Shown: positions 54,153 through 63,423, numbered from the stretch's first letter. The stretch: DNA of 64,000 nucleotides from Labilibaculum euxinicum (GCF_009795715.1 NZ_WTCR01000008.1:1-64000); one strand, 5' to 3'. The notes: generated by a model not told the origin, from the letters alone. Numbers and translations are program-made.

Positions 54153-55697
54153 ATGACAGAAACATTAAAAAGAACGTTGCGCGACTCATCTGCAATGCGT
54201 TGGGCAATGTTGATCCTTCTTTCGGGACTAACCTTCAGTACCTACTGGTTTCAGGATTTCTTTTCCGGCTTAAAAGGGCTGATGGAATCGGAAATGGGAT
54301 TTTCCAGTGAAGAATTTGGTCGGATTCTTGCTCTAACCACCATTGCCAATATGTTTGGTATGATTATCATTGGAGGTATCATGCTCGACAAATGGGGAAT
54401 TCGAGTTGCAGGTATTGTATTCGGTGGTCTTGCAGTTCTGGGAGGATCTATTTCCGCTTTAGCTGCTTCCGGATTTTTCGGAACTGAACACGGCACCATG
54501 TTAAACATGATTATCGTAGGTCGGGTTCTATTTGGATCCGGACTTGAAGTTGTTTGTGTTGTAGCAACCAGAACCATCGTAAAATGGTTTAAAGGTTACG
54601 ATCTTGCCTTGGCGATGGCTATCAATATGGGATTTGGCCGATTGGGTAGTGCAATGGGTACTGCACTTTCATTAGATATTGGAGGAGGACATGTTTCTCC
54701 TGCTGTTACTTTTGCAGCCTCGCTTATTGGCTTAGCCCTTATCATGTTCCTGATTTATACCGTATTTGATATCAAGTTGGATAAACAAGAAAAAGCGATA
54801 AGTGATAATAGCGGTGAAGTCTGTGATCCTGAAGAAGATTTTAAATTCTCTGATTTAATTGCATTAATCAAGAACAAATCGTTTTTATACATTGCTCTTC
54901 TTTGTGTAACTTTTTATGCTGCCATTTTTCCATTCATGCAATATGCTCCCGATTTATTGATTAATAAATTTGGATTCACTCAGTCCCTTCCTCAGGCAGG
55001 AGAAGTTATTTTATGGGGAAGCAAAGCAATTGGAGCCTCAAGTATTTATCTTGTTTTCTTCCTATTTGCAATTCTTTTTGCTGTTGTGCCTAATAACTTT
55101 GAAAATAAACAAACCAGATTTTTGTTTAAAACCGGCGCGTTGATTGCTTTCTGTTTCTATCTGTTTGTAATGAAAGATATTCTAGCAATTTGGTTAGGAA
55201 ATGGAGCAAAAACAGCGAGTTTAATTCCTCTTGGAACAATTATATTCACTCCTATTTTCGGTAATTATGTAGATAAAAAAGGAAAAGCAGCATCCTTAAT
55301 GATTCTTGGATCGTTACTTCTGATTTTTGCTCATATCTCTCTATCGATACTAGATAATGTGTATATAGCTTATTTGGGATTATTAAGTCTGGGAGTTGCA
55401 TTCTCTTTAGTACCTGCTGCCATGTGGCCTTCGGTTGCTAAAATTGTTGCAGAAAACAGATTAGGTACAGCATATGCTACCATGTTTACCCTTCAAAACT
55501 GGGGATTATTCTTATTCTTCTGGGGAATTGGGGCACTGCTTGATTTTGTAAATCAAGGAATACCTGAAGGACAACCTAAAGATTATACCATCCCGATTTT
55601 GGTATTGGTAGGCTGTGGTGTAATTTCCATTTTCTTATCATTCTTACTGAAAAAGGCTGACAGAAAACAAAACTATGGTTTGGAATTGCCTAGCTAA
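54153..55697 (+). CDS. MFS transporter, paralogue B with inserted membrane hairpin
   Basis: A 514-residue facilitator closely related to the preceding protein: MTETLKRTLRDSSAMRWAML at the start, VVCVVATRTIVKWFKGYDLALAM, LVPAAMWPSVAKIVAENRLGTAYA, and the shared ending YGLELP. Between NKFGFTQSL and SLIPLGTIIFTP it has about 70 residues absent from paralogue A. That segment includes two hydrophobic stretches (SSIYLVFFLFAILFAVV and LIAFCFYLFVMKDILAIWLG), so the protein probably has 14 membrane segments. Substrate is not readable. A terminator follows. Confidence 0.82.
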   Translation: MTETLKRTLRDSSAMRWAMLILLSGLTFSTYWFQDFFSGLKGLMESEMGFSSEEFGRILALTTIANMFGMIIIGGIMLDKWGIRVAGIVFGGLAVLGGSISALAASGFFGTEHGTMLNMIIVGRVLFGSGLEVVCVVATRTIVKWFKGYDLALAMAINMGFGRLGSAMGTALSLDIGGGHVSPAVTFAASLIGLALIMFLIYTVFDIKLDKQEKAISDNSGEVCDPEEDFKFSDLIALIKNKSFLYIALLCVTFYAAIFPFMQYAPDLLINKFGFTQSLPQAGEVILWGSKAIGASSIYLVFFLFAILFAVVPNNFENKQTRFLFKTGALIAFCFYLFVMKDILAIWLGNGAKTASLIPLGTIIFTPIFGNYVDKKGKAASLMILGSLLLIFAHISLSILDNVYIAYLGLLSLGVAFSLVPAAMWPSVAKIVAENRLGTAYATMFTLQNWGLFLFFWGIGALLDFVNQGIPEGQPKDYTIPILVLVGCGVISIFLSFLLKKADRKQNYGLELPS

Positions 55698-55727
55698 CTG
55701 GTGATTTTATAAAACCACTTACATATT

Positions 55728-55755
55728 AAAAGCCGTCCTTTGGACGGCTTTTTTT
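55728..55755 (+). terminator. Terminator of MFS B
   Basis: AAAAGCCGTCC, TTT loop, GGACGGCTTTTTTT, 30 bp after the stop. Confidence 0.9.
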
Positions 55756-56605
55756 AGTATCTTCTTAGGCGATCTATCTAATCGGGACAGGCTAATCCAG
55801 TAATCATGATAACAACTTTTTTTGTAATGTGATTTTCAGTACGGTTTACACAAGTGACAAATAAGGGTATTAGCGGTTTGAAAACTTAAAATAGGATTCT
55901 GTCAGAACTGTAACCTGAACCCCCGTTGGTTTTTATAGGGGACAATACACCTTTACCATTTTGTGATATATAATGAGTACGCAACTTTTTCCAAGTAAAG
56001 AAAGGATGCCCAAATTTGAACATCCTTTGTTACCCCTTATATTTTGGAGCCTTTAGAATTGTTGTCTAGAATTACCACATTGCATCCAACAATTACCAAC
56101 TAAAAATGTCCGGGAGTTTCCCCTATAGATATTCCCGAACCTCTGTTAAACAATTATTGGCATCATTGTCTAACAATAAAATCTTGAACCGAATATAAAC
56201 ACGCTAACTGTTTATTACCTGGAAAAGCTATATTTAATCAAAAGTTAAATTTAATTTTTTCCCCATTTTCTAAAATGTTACGAAACAACAAATACGCAAC
56301 ATGATGGTTTTGCAACCTAATTGAAGTCTTAAGAGTAAATAATATGCCGTAACTAATTGAATGTTACGGCATATTAAAGAAAACCAATTAATTATGCTAT
56401 TAAAACCAAAATCCCGGGACACCACTCCCAATATTTGGAAAATCATTTAACAAATGATTTCGAATATATAATTACAATCCACAGGCCAAAATGCATATAA
56501 TTCTGTCTTTCAAATAATTACATGTGATGTGAAAATATTTACATCTTTAAAAGTGTACGTATACATCACACACGATGTACGTTTTCGAACAGGCCCAACA
56601 ACTAC
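55756..56605. other. Gene-free region with hairpins
   Basis: No protein-like ORF. Two stem-loops stand out: AAAGGATG/CATCCTTT at 56001-56028, and a 14-bp perfect stem TAATATGCCGTAAC (56340-56353) with its complement at 56363-56376 and a 9-nt loop. Neither has a T-run. A GTAC-rich imperfect dyad lies near 56557-56582 just before the end of the next gene. Confidence 0.5.
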
Positions 56606-57586
56606 TTATTTAAAAGTTTGATTTCCAGAGCTGGTTTTTCCATGAACCCATATTTCGCCACTCTTGAGATACAGGTTATCATCTCCTTTACGGTTACCCG
56701 CCCTAAGCGATCCTGAAGATGCTGAAAGATCAAAACTCAATTGCTCAAAATCATTTAACAAGTTCATACTAACATCTCCCGAGGTGGCTTTAAAATAGGA
56801 TTCTCCCAACAAAACCAATCCTTGTCCTCTCAAATTACCAGAACTACTGGTTAAATTTAGAATTGTTTTTGAATTAAGAATCCCAACATTTCCCGAAGAA
56901 GAAATACTTTTAATTTGCCCTTCCACTTTATCAAACTCCTGATTTCCGGACGAAGTTCGGGAAGAAATATTTCCAATCACATTTACCATTTCTATATCGC
57001 CTGAGGTTGCTTTACATTTTACATTTCCTGCCACTTTATTATATTCATGATTCCCCGAACTTGATTGTGAGTTTAGATCCCCTTTGATTTCGTACAAACT
57101 AATCTCTCCTGAACTTGTTATCACCTCAAGATCAGAGATTATATTTTTCACATTCACATCGCCCGAAGAAGCGTGTATTTTGGTGTAATCCGAAGAAATA
57201 TTCTCACAATAAACATCCCCTGAAGAATTTTTCACGTCAATCTCCATTTGTGTTGGGACTAAAAATTGTAATGATGCATCAATATTTCCCCAAGACGTTC
57301 TTGGCGATTCTATCCATACTCTCAAAATGCTCCCTTCCAACCGGTGATTGATTTTATAAGAACTCCCATTTCTGGATACACCTTTAATAATCCCCACAAA
57401 TTTCACATCCTCACGATTTTCACCCAACAAGGTAACATCACAAAATCTTCCTTCTACAACTATTTTTTTCACACCATCATAATTTGCCTTTTCATCGGCA
57501 AATACCGTTTGAGAAAAGGAATTAAGAGAAAACAGGAACAAGACTAGAAGTAATAGATTCCTTTTAATTAAATTTTGAGTTTTCAT
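56606..57586 (-). CDS. Secreted DUF4097-like beta-repeat protein
   Basis: A 326-residue protein with a signal peptide (cut near SFSQT, residue 26). From about residue 115 it is built of repeats of about 20 residues centred on SSGD/SSGN/TSGD (at least nine such turns: NSSGDVYCENI, ASSGDVNVKNI, TSSGEISLYEI, SSSGNHEYNKV, and so on), the pattern of DUF4097 or bactofilin-like beta-helix proteins. No lipobox. Function unknown; related proteins in Bacteroidota are often anti-sigma or envelope-stress associated, but no sigma gene is adjacent here. Confidence 0.7.
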   Translation of the reverse strand: MKTQNLIKRNLLLLVLFLFSLNSFSQTVFADEKANYDGVKKIVVEGRFCDVTLLGENREDVKFVGIIKGVSRNGSSYKINHRLEGSILRVWIESPRTSWGNIDASLQFLVPTQMEIDVKNSSGDVYCENISSDYTKIHASSGDVNVKNIISDLEVITSSGEISLYEIKGDLNSQSSSGNHEYNKVAGNVKCKATSGDIEMVNVIGNISSRTSSGNQEFDKVEGQIKSISSSGNVGILNSKTILNLTSSSGNLRGQGLVLLGESYFKATSGDVSMNLLNDFEQLSFDLSASSGSLRAGNRKGDDNLYLKSGEIWVHGKTSSGNQTFK

Positions 57587-57745
57587 TTTATACGGGTTTT
57601 AAAAATTGAATTAGTAAATTAATAATCAAGAACAGATTCTCAGTCTATTCCTCATGTATTATGAGACGCTTAACCTGCAATAGAAGTTACAAAAAGGAAA
57701 GAAATTTGATTTGATCACAATTTAGAATCTTTATAAATAATTTAT

Positions 57746-57753
57746 TATCTTTG
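57746..57753 (+). promoter_or_regulatory. Promoter -7 element of the FNR gene
   Basis: TATCTTTG, an exact TAnnTTTG, 23 bp before the ATG; a weaker TTTAG lies 20 nt upstream. Confidence 0.6.
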
Positions 57754-57775
57754 CGCCATTAAAATGAAATAATAT

Positions 57776-58447
57776 ATGGAATCAATAACAGAACAAAAAA
57801 ACAAACTTTCAACCACCATAGTAATTGAGAATAAAGCAATAGCTCCAGGAGTGTTTGTTTTAAAATATAAAAAAGTAAAGAGTTTTACTGCCGGACAGTA
57901 CATTGGATTAACCACAGATTTAAGCATAACACCACGATTGTACACCATAGCCAGTGGTGAAAACGACACTGAAGTTCAGGTGTTATACAATTTGAAGGAT
58001 GATGGCTGGTTAACACCAAGACTTAGTGAAATTAAGCCTGGATCAGAACTTTATGTGACAAATCCTGACGGAGATTTTATTGATGATGAATCGCCGGCGT
58101 GGTGGATTGCATCGGGAACAGGAATTGCACCTTATGCTGCCATGTTTCGCTCAGGTTTGCTTAAGAATAAAACCCTTATTCATGGAGGCAGATATCATCA
58201 TTCTTTCTATTTTGAAAAAGAATTTATTCCTGTTTTAAAAGAGAATTACATTCGTTGCTGCTCACAAGATGAAGCTGAGGGTTTGTATCATGGAAGATTA
58301 ACACGATATTTGCAGGATGTAAAGAAACTACCGGAAAATTGTCGCTTCTTTTTATGCGGCAGTCCTGAAATGGTAGTTGAAGTTCGCGACCTTTTGATTA
58401 AACGTGGAGTTGAATACGAAAGAATTGTAGCTGAAATTTACTTTTAA
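57776..58447 (+). CDS. Ferredoxin-NADP+ reductase-type flavoprotein
   Basis: A 223-residue FAD/NAD(P)H oxidoreductase. The FAD domain has RLYTIASGEND (FAD-stacking RxYS/T motif), the NAD(P) domain has WWIASGTGIAPYAAMF, and the C-terminal FLCGSPEMVVEVRDLLIKRG...AEIYF carries the terminal aromatic of plant-type FNR. It would pass electrons between NADPH and ferredoxin or flavodoxin. It is short but complete, and likely monocistronic or joined with rlmN 68 bp downstream. Confidence 0.85.
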   Translation: MESITEQKNKLSTTIVIENKAIAPGVFVLKYKKVKSFTAGQYIGLTTDLSITPRLYTIASGENDTEVQVLYNLKDDGWLTPRLSEIKPGSELYVTNPDGDFIDDESPAWWIASGTGIAPYAAMFRSGLLKNKTLIHGGRYHHSFYFEKEFIPVLKENYIRCCSQDEAEGLYHGRLTRYLQDVKKLPENCRFFLCGSPEMVVEVRDLLIKRGVEYERIVAEIYF

Positions 58448-58515
58448 TGCAATTAATTTACATGAAAACAGACTGAATAAAAATCGCTGTTTATCTGTAA
58501 TTATAAAATAGAATA

Positions 58516-59559
58516 ATGGCCAAAGATACCCTTTTAGGAAAAACACTTGAAGAACTGATTCAAATTGTTACCGAATTAAATCTTCCCAAATTTACAGCTA
58601 AGCAAATTGCCGACTGGTTGTACAAAAAAGACATTACCAGTATTGAAGAAATGTCTAACCTTTCGTTGAAAGCAAGAACTGCTTTGCTGGAAAATTACGA
58701 TCTTGGTATTACTGCATCAACCAAAGTACAGGTTTCGGTTGATGGAACAAAAAAATACCTTTACCCGACTGCTCATGCTCACAAATTTATTGAAACCGCT
58801 TACATTCCGGATCAGAAACGAAATACACTTTGTGTTTCTTCGCAGGTTGGCTGTAAAATGGGTTGTTTGTTTTGCATGACCGGTAAACAAGGTTTTCAGG
58901 GACAATTATCAAGCGGCGAAATTATCAACCAAATAAGAAGTTTGCCCGAAAGAGAAAATCTAAGCAATATTGTTTACATGGGAATGGGAGAACCTTTGGA
59001 TAATGTTCCTGAACTCATGAAATCCCTGGAGATTCTAACCTCGGATTATGGAATGGCTATGAGCCCAAGAAGGATCACCGTGTCTACCATTGGGATAATT
59101 CCTGGAATGATTGAATTTCTTAACCATAGCGAATGTCATTTGGCTGTTAGTCTGCATACTCCTTTCGAAGATGAAAGAAAAAGATTGATGCCGGTTCAAA
59201 ATGTATATCCAATAAAGGATGTATTGAAAATAATTCGTGATTTTGATTTTGGTCTTCAGCGCAGAATTTCTTTCGAATACATCATGTTTAAAGGAATTAA
59301 CGATACGCCCCGTCATGTAAAAGAGCTTTGCAGGATTTTGGATGGGATTAAATGCAGAATCAATTTGATTCGTTTTCACCCAATTCCAGATACTCCACTT
59401 GACGGATCTGATGAGGCAACGATGGAAGATTTTAAAGAGCAGCTAACGAAAAAAGGAATTACCACAACGATCAGAAGATCGAGAGGACTTGATATTTTTG
59501 CTGCCTGCGGTTTGCTTTCTACAAAAGAACTGGTAAAAAGACAAGAAGAAGATTTCTAA
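58516..59559 (+). CDS. rlmN: 23S rRNA/tRNA adenine C2-methyltransferase
   Basis: A 347-residue radical-SAM enzyme methylating A2503 of 23S rRNA and A37 of some tRNAs. Cluster Cys113, Cys117 and Cys120 are in VGCKMGCLFCMTG. The two mechanistic Cys are Cys106 (TLCVSSQ) and Cys331 (AACGLLS). GMGEPLDN and the VSTIGIIPG blocks complete the family. RlmN is distinguished from Cfr by context and normal length. Confidence 0.95.
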   Translation: MAKDTLLGKTLEELIQIVTELNLPKFTAKQIADWLYKKDITSIEEMSNLSLKARTALLENYDLGITASTKVQVSVDGTKKYLYPTAHAHKFIETAYIPDQKRNTLCVSSQVGCKMGCLFCMTGKQGFQGQLSSGEIINQIRSLPERENLSNIVYMGMGEPLDNVPELMKSLEILTSDYGMAMSPRRITVSTIGIIPGMIEFLNHSECHLAVSLHTPFEDERKRLMPVQNVYPIKDVLKIIRDFDFGLQRRISFEYIMFKGINDTPRHVKELCRILDGIKCRINLIRFHPIPDTPLDGSDEATMEDFKEQLTKKGITTTIRRSRGLDIFAACGLLSTKELVKRQEEDF

Positions 59560-59560
59560 A

Positions 59561-59594
59561 AAAAATCCTGCTTAATTTAAGCAGGATTTTTTTT
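59561..59594. terminator. Bidirectional terminator
   Basis: AAAAATCCTGCTT, AATTT loop, AAGCAGGATTTTTTTT between the convergent rlmN and LacI-type genes. Confidence 0.9.
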
Positions 59595-59604
59595 ATCTAT
59601 ATTT

Positions 59605-60624
59605 TTATTTGTCACTTGATGTTCTAACAATCAAATCGGCATGAACAACAACCTCTTTTATCGCTTTGGCATCCGGAGTTTTTTCCATTTGTTCGAACAG
59701 TAATCTTGCCGCTTCCCGGCCAACCTCTTTTGGATTTTGATCCATTGTAGAAACTGAAGGTTCCATATAACGCGATCTGCGACTATTTGAGAATCCTACT
59801 ACTGCAAGATCATTAGGAATTTTAAGACCTAACTCTTTTGCTGCTGCAATTGCTCCAATTGCCATATCATCATTTATAGCAAAAATAGCATCCGGACGAT
59901 TGGCTCTGGACAATAAATCCAATGCCAGACTTTTCGCATCTTCCACAGTAAAATCACATCGGGAAATTAATGTTTCATCCAGAGGGATATTTTTGTCTTC
60001 CAAGGCTTTTTTATAGCCTCTTAGTCTGTTTGTTCCGAATAGCATAAACTCAGGTCCGGTCATGAATGCAACTCTTTTGGCACCACCATTAATCAAATGA
60101 GTTACTGCCGTATGAGCAGCCGCAGCATCATCAGCAACAACTTTGGAAACCTCTAATTCTTTAGATGTTCTATCGAAAAGAACCATTGGCACTCCCATAT
60201 CCTGTATTTTATGAATATGATCGTATGTAGTTGTTGCACGGGTAAGTGATAGAATAATTCCATCCATTCTCATGTTCAGGAATCCATTTACATTTTTCTC
60301 TTCCTTTTCGATTCTTTCATTTGAAGAACTAACAAATACCTGATAGTTGTGCTCATCAGCAATCTGCTCAATTCCTTTTACAACAGTAGCATAAAAAGAA
60401 CTAACAATTTGCGGAACAACAACACCAATAGTATTCGACTTTTGTGTTTTTAAAGCAACAGCTAATGGATTTGGCTGATACTTTAATTCCTTTGCCAATT
60501 TCTGAACTGCTTCTCTGGTTGTTAAGCTAATTTCGGGATTGTTTTTAAGAGCACGTGAGACAGTGGAAACTGAAATACTTAGTTTTTCAGCTATGTCTTT
60601 AATGGTTACAGGTCTGTTTGCCAT
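59605..60624 (-). CDS. LacI-family transcriptional regulator
   Basis: A 339-residue repressor or activator. The N-terminal HTH TIKDIAEKLSISVSTVSRALK is the standard form and the hinge NPLAVALKTQKSNTIGVVVP leads to the sugar-binding domain with FAINDDMAIGAI and AVVGFSNSRRSRYMEPSV near the dimer face. No adjacent sugar operon, so its target is unknown. It has its own promoter: TATCTTTG on the minus strand at 60714-60707. Confidence 0.9.
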   Translation of the reverse strand: MANRPVTIKDIAEKLSISVSTVSRALKNNPEISLTTREAVQKLAKELKYQPNPLAVALKTQKSNTIGVVVPQIVSSFYATVVKGIEQIADEHNYQVFVSSSNERIEKEEKNVNGFLNMRMDGIILSLTRATTTYDHIHKIQDMGVPMVLFDRTSKELEVSKVVADDAAAAHTAVTHLINGGAKRVAFMTGPEFMLFGTNRLRGYKKALEDKNIPLDETLISRCDFTVEDAKSLALDLLSRANRPDAIFAINDDMAIGAIAAAKELGLKIPNDLAVVGFSNSRRSRYMEPSVSTMDQNPKEVGREAARLLFEQMEKTPDAKAIKEVVVHADLIVRTSSDK

Positions 60625-60706
60625 AGTAATAATTTTAGAATCTTACATTCGATTGTCTGAAATTGTAATAAAAATACTGATTTATATCACTTTTCCTGAC
60701 AAAAAA

Positions 60707-60714
60707 CAAAGATA
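60707..60714 (-). promoter_or_regulatory. -7 element of the second LacI gene
   Basis: TATCTTTG on the minus strand, exact consensus, 83 bp before the start. No good -33. Confidence 0.5.
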
Positions 60715-60816
60715 ATATAATTTAGACAGCTTCCATCCTGTGAAATCTACTTTTTAGTGGTTGATTACACCCATTTTCAACATCACGGGCCAGCTTAAGC
60801 CATTCTTAACATTTAA

Positions 60817-61530
60817 TTAATGCATTGGCACTTCAAAAATCAAAAAATCTGAATTAACAATACCCATAATATCCAATGAATTAACACTATCCACACCTAT
60901 ACCATCCCGCGGCCGAAGAACTTCTCCATCAACTGTCAGTTCTCCGTTAAGAACAAAAACATAAACTCCGTTTGCGTTACCGTTTATTGTATATTCGAGT
61001 GTATTTCCACTAGTTACTTTTGCCCGGAACACATATGCATTCTGATTAATTTTTAAAGCATTATGTTGTGATGATTTTGGAGCAACAAGCAGTTGCAATT
61101 CACCATTCTCATTTACATCCGGAAATGATCGTTGATCGTAACTTGGTTCCAGTCCTTCTTTTTCAGGAATGATCCAAACCTGGAGAAAATGTACATCTTC
61201 CGTTTCTGAGGCATTGTATTCAGAATGCATAATACCTTTTCCTGCTGTCATTACCTGAACATCATTCACTTTAATTAATTCGGAATGTCCTGCACTGTCT
61301 TTATGCTTTAATGCCCCTTTTAATGGAATTGAAATGATTTCCATATTTTGATGCGAGTGAGTTCCAAAACCCATTCCTGCTTTAACAACATCATCATTAA
61401 GCACTCTTAATGCTCCAAAATGGATTCGCTCCGGACAGTAGTAATCAGCAAAACTAAAACTGTGCTTGCTATCCAACCAATCCAATTGACTACTTCCTCT
61501 TGTTCCTGCTTCGTGAAATACCTTATCCAT
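60817..61530 (-). CDS. Pirin-family bicupin protein
   Basis: A 237-residue pirin. The N-terminal cupin has RGSSQLDWLDSKHSFSFADY, the metal site FGTHSHQNMEII with two His, and MTAGKGIMHSEYNAS with His and Glu ligands. The second cupin-like domain is more diverged. Bacterial pirins include quercetin dioxygenases and redox-sensing proteins; the exact role is not readable. It has a consensus promoter (TAACTTTG, minus strand, 61566-61559) and an AGGAGGT eight bases before the ATG. Confidence 0.9.
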   Translation of the reverse strand: MDKVFHEAGTRGSSQLDWLDSKHSFSFADYYCPERIHFGALRVLNDDVVKAGMGFGTHSHQNMEIISIPLKGALKHKDSAGHSELIKVNDVQVMTAGKGIMHSEYNASETEDVHFLQVWIIPEKEGLEPSYDQRSFPDVNENGELQLLVAPKSSQHNALKINQNAYVFRAKVTSGNTLEYTINGNANGVYVFVLNGELTVDGEVLRPRDGIGVDSVNSLDIMGIVNSDFLIFEVPMH

Positions 61531-61534
61531 ATTT

Positions 61535-61566
61535 ACCTCCTGTTATAAATCTTTACTACAAAGTTA
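61535..61566 (-). promoter_or_regulatory. Pirin promoter and strong SD
   Basis: TAACTTTG (61566-61559) matches TAnnTTTG, and AGGAGGT (61541-61535) is a full Shine-Dalgarno, rare in this phylum. Confidence 0.6.
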
Positions 61567-61639
61567 ATACAGAGGTGCTTGTTGGTAAATGGACAGAATT
61601 GCGTTTGGTTTGTACTATTTATTGAAGCGAAAGCTAATA

Positions 61640-61735
61640 TCGGCCTGCGTGAAGGATTGGAGTGTACCCCACAGCGAAGAATGAGCGAGGAGTAGTAACG
61701 GAAAGCCTGACCCGGAGGGACACGCCCAAAACGTG
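61640..61735. repeat. GC-rich intergenic element
   Basis: A block of much higher G+C than its flanks, including GTGAAGGATTGGAGTGTACC, CCACAGCGAAGAATGAGCGA, GGAAAGCCTGACCCGGAGGG and ACGCCCAAAA. It is not coding. Wording of this type (GGATTGGAG..GGAAAGCC-GACCCGG..ACGCCC) recurs in intergenic regions of many Bacteroidota genomes in my memory, so I expect other copies in this genome. One copy only is in this window. Confidence 0.5.
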
Positions 61736-61740
61736 AAAAA

Positions 61741-61768
61741 AGGCGGAAAATGAATTCCGCCCTGATTT
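61741..61768 (-). terminator. Aldehyde dehydrogenase terminator
   Basis: GGCGGAA and TTCCGCC arms (61742-61748, 61755-61761), on the minus strand followed by six T, within 12-30 bp of the stop. Confidence 0.8.
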
Positions 61769-61771
61769 TTA

Positions 61772-63163
61772 TTACAATACTTTCGATTTAATCACCATGA
61801 GTTTTTCGCGGGTCATTTCGTGCATGGAATACGGAATACCTCCTATGCCGATTCCTGATGTATCGCGTCCGCCAAAAGGCATCCAATCGACACGAAAAGC
61901 GGTATGATCGTTTACCATTACTGCCGATGCATTCAGTTGATTGACTGCATCCATAGCCACATCTAAATTAGAAGTGAAAATGGCTGACTGAAAGGCCAAA
62001 GGCAATGAATTTGCGCGATTAACGGCATCCTGCAATTTGGAATAAGCATAAACACAAACCACCGGACCAAACACCTCGTGCTGAGAAACTTTCGATTCCG
62101 AATCAGGATTCAGAAGAACTGTTGGCTGATAACAGGTATCAGAAATCCGTTTGCCCCCGCACATTATTTTCGCGCCTTCGGCAACGGCTTCGTTTACCCA
62201 TTGCTCTACCCGATCGACCTCGTAAGTCTGAATCAGCGGTCCCACTTCTGTTTTAGGATCCATAGGATCTCCAACATGCAATAAATTTGCTTTTTCGACC
62301 AGTTGAGTGGTAAATTCTTCAATGATATTTTCGTGAACATATACCCGCTGAACGGATACACAGACCTGACCGGCATGATAGAATCCTCCTTTTGCCAATG
62401 CGGGAACGGTTTGCGAAAGATCAGCATCTGCCTCGACAATTACCGGTGCAGAACCTCCGTGCTCCAATGCACATCGGGTTCCCGGCGACAGCTTGGACCG
62501 CAGATTCCATCCCGCCTCGGCCGAACCTATGAATGAAAGGTAGTTGATCCGTGAATCTTTCACCATGTTTTCGGCATTTTGGCGGTTGCAAATAACCACC
62601 TGTGCCCAATCCTCTGGCAATCCGGCTTCCTTCATAATTTTCACCAACTCGATTGCCGACAGCGGCGTTGATGTTGCCGGCTTGATGATAACGGGTGTGC
62701 CAACGGCAAAAGCTGGAATTATTTGATGCACTGCCAGATTTAACGGATGATTAAAAGCGCTTATGCTGAGAACGACACCAATTGGTTCGCGCAGGGTAAA
62801 TGCCCATCTGTTTATTGAAGCCGCTGTAGTTCCCATAGGAATTTGCTCTCCTTTTAACTGACCAATGTGTTCAATGGCCAATTGCACACCATTAATTGCA
62901 CGAAGCACTTCTACTTTACTGTCCTGATAAGGCTTTCCTCCTTCGGAAGCTGCAATTTTTGTGAGTTCTTCGACCCGCGTCTGCATAATGGCTTTTGTTT
63001 TTTCAAGTATGGCAATGCGCTCGTAGGGTTTCAGCCAGCGGGACCGGTCCTGAAACAAGGCATAGGCTTTGGCCAATTTTTCTTCCACCTGATGCTCATC
63101 GAGCAAAGGAATTTCCTGAATTAAACTGCCATCGAACGGGGAATTTACTTTTATTGAGTTCAT
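61772..63163 (-). CDS. Aldehyde dehydrogenase (NAD(P)-dependent)
   Basis: A 463-residue member of the ALDH superfamily oxidising an aldehyde to the acid. Catalytic Cys268 in GQVCVSVQR, general base Glu234 in ALEHGGSAP, oxyanion Asn138 in SAFNHP, and the cofactor Lys in IIKPATSTP (161). The Ser/Val context and the RWAFTLREPIGVV start resemble the lactaldehyde/non-phosphorylating GAPDH branch. Codon third positions are visibly richer in G and C than in neighbouring genes, suggesting transfer or strong codon selection. Divergent from the S24 regulator gene. Confidence 0.9.
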   Translation of the reverse strand: MNSIKVNSPFDGSLIQEIPLLDEHQVEEKLAKAYALFQDRSRWLKPYERIAILEKTKAIMQTRVEELTKIAASEGGKPYQDSKVEVLRAINGVQLAIEHIGQLKGEQIPMGTTAASINRWAFTLREPIGVVLSISAFNHPLNLAVHQIIPAFAVGTPVIIKPATSTPLSAIELVKIMKEAGLPEDWAQVVICNRQNAENMVKDSRINYLSFIGSAEAGWNLRSKLSPGTRCALEHGGSAPVIVEADADLSQTVPALAKGGFYHAGQVCVSVQRVYVHENIIEEFTTQLVEKANLLHVGDPMDPKTEVGPLIQTYEVDRVEQWVNEAVAEGAKIMCGGKRISDTCYQPTVLLNPDSESKVSQHEVFGPVVCVYAYSKLQDAVNRANSLPLAFQSAIFTSNLDVAMDAVNQLNASAVMVNDHTAFRVDWMPFGGRDTSGIGIGGIPYSMHEMTREKLMVIKSKVL

Positions 63164-63380
63164 TATATCAACTTATTTATTTTGATACTACAAAATACAG
63201 GTTTTCGCGTAAAGATCTTCATTCAAACCCTTTTGATTTTCATCAATAATTGAACGGACTAAATTCAAAGAGTTAATATCTGCACATTATAATTCCTTAA
63301 TCTTCAATAAACTATATCGGAACAGACAGAAAATCCGGTAAATTGTTCTTTCCTATTCTCCGAAAGAAGCTCCAAACATG

Positions 63381-63388
63381 TACATTTG
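63381..63388 (+). promoter_or_regulatory. -7 element of the S24 regulator gene
   Basis: TACATTTG, exact TAnnTTTG, 35 bp before the ATG at 63424. No TTTG at ideal spacing. Confidence 0.5.
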
Positions 63389-63423
63389 CAACTCGAAAAA
63401 TTTCACCTGTACAAAGCCTCATC

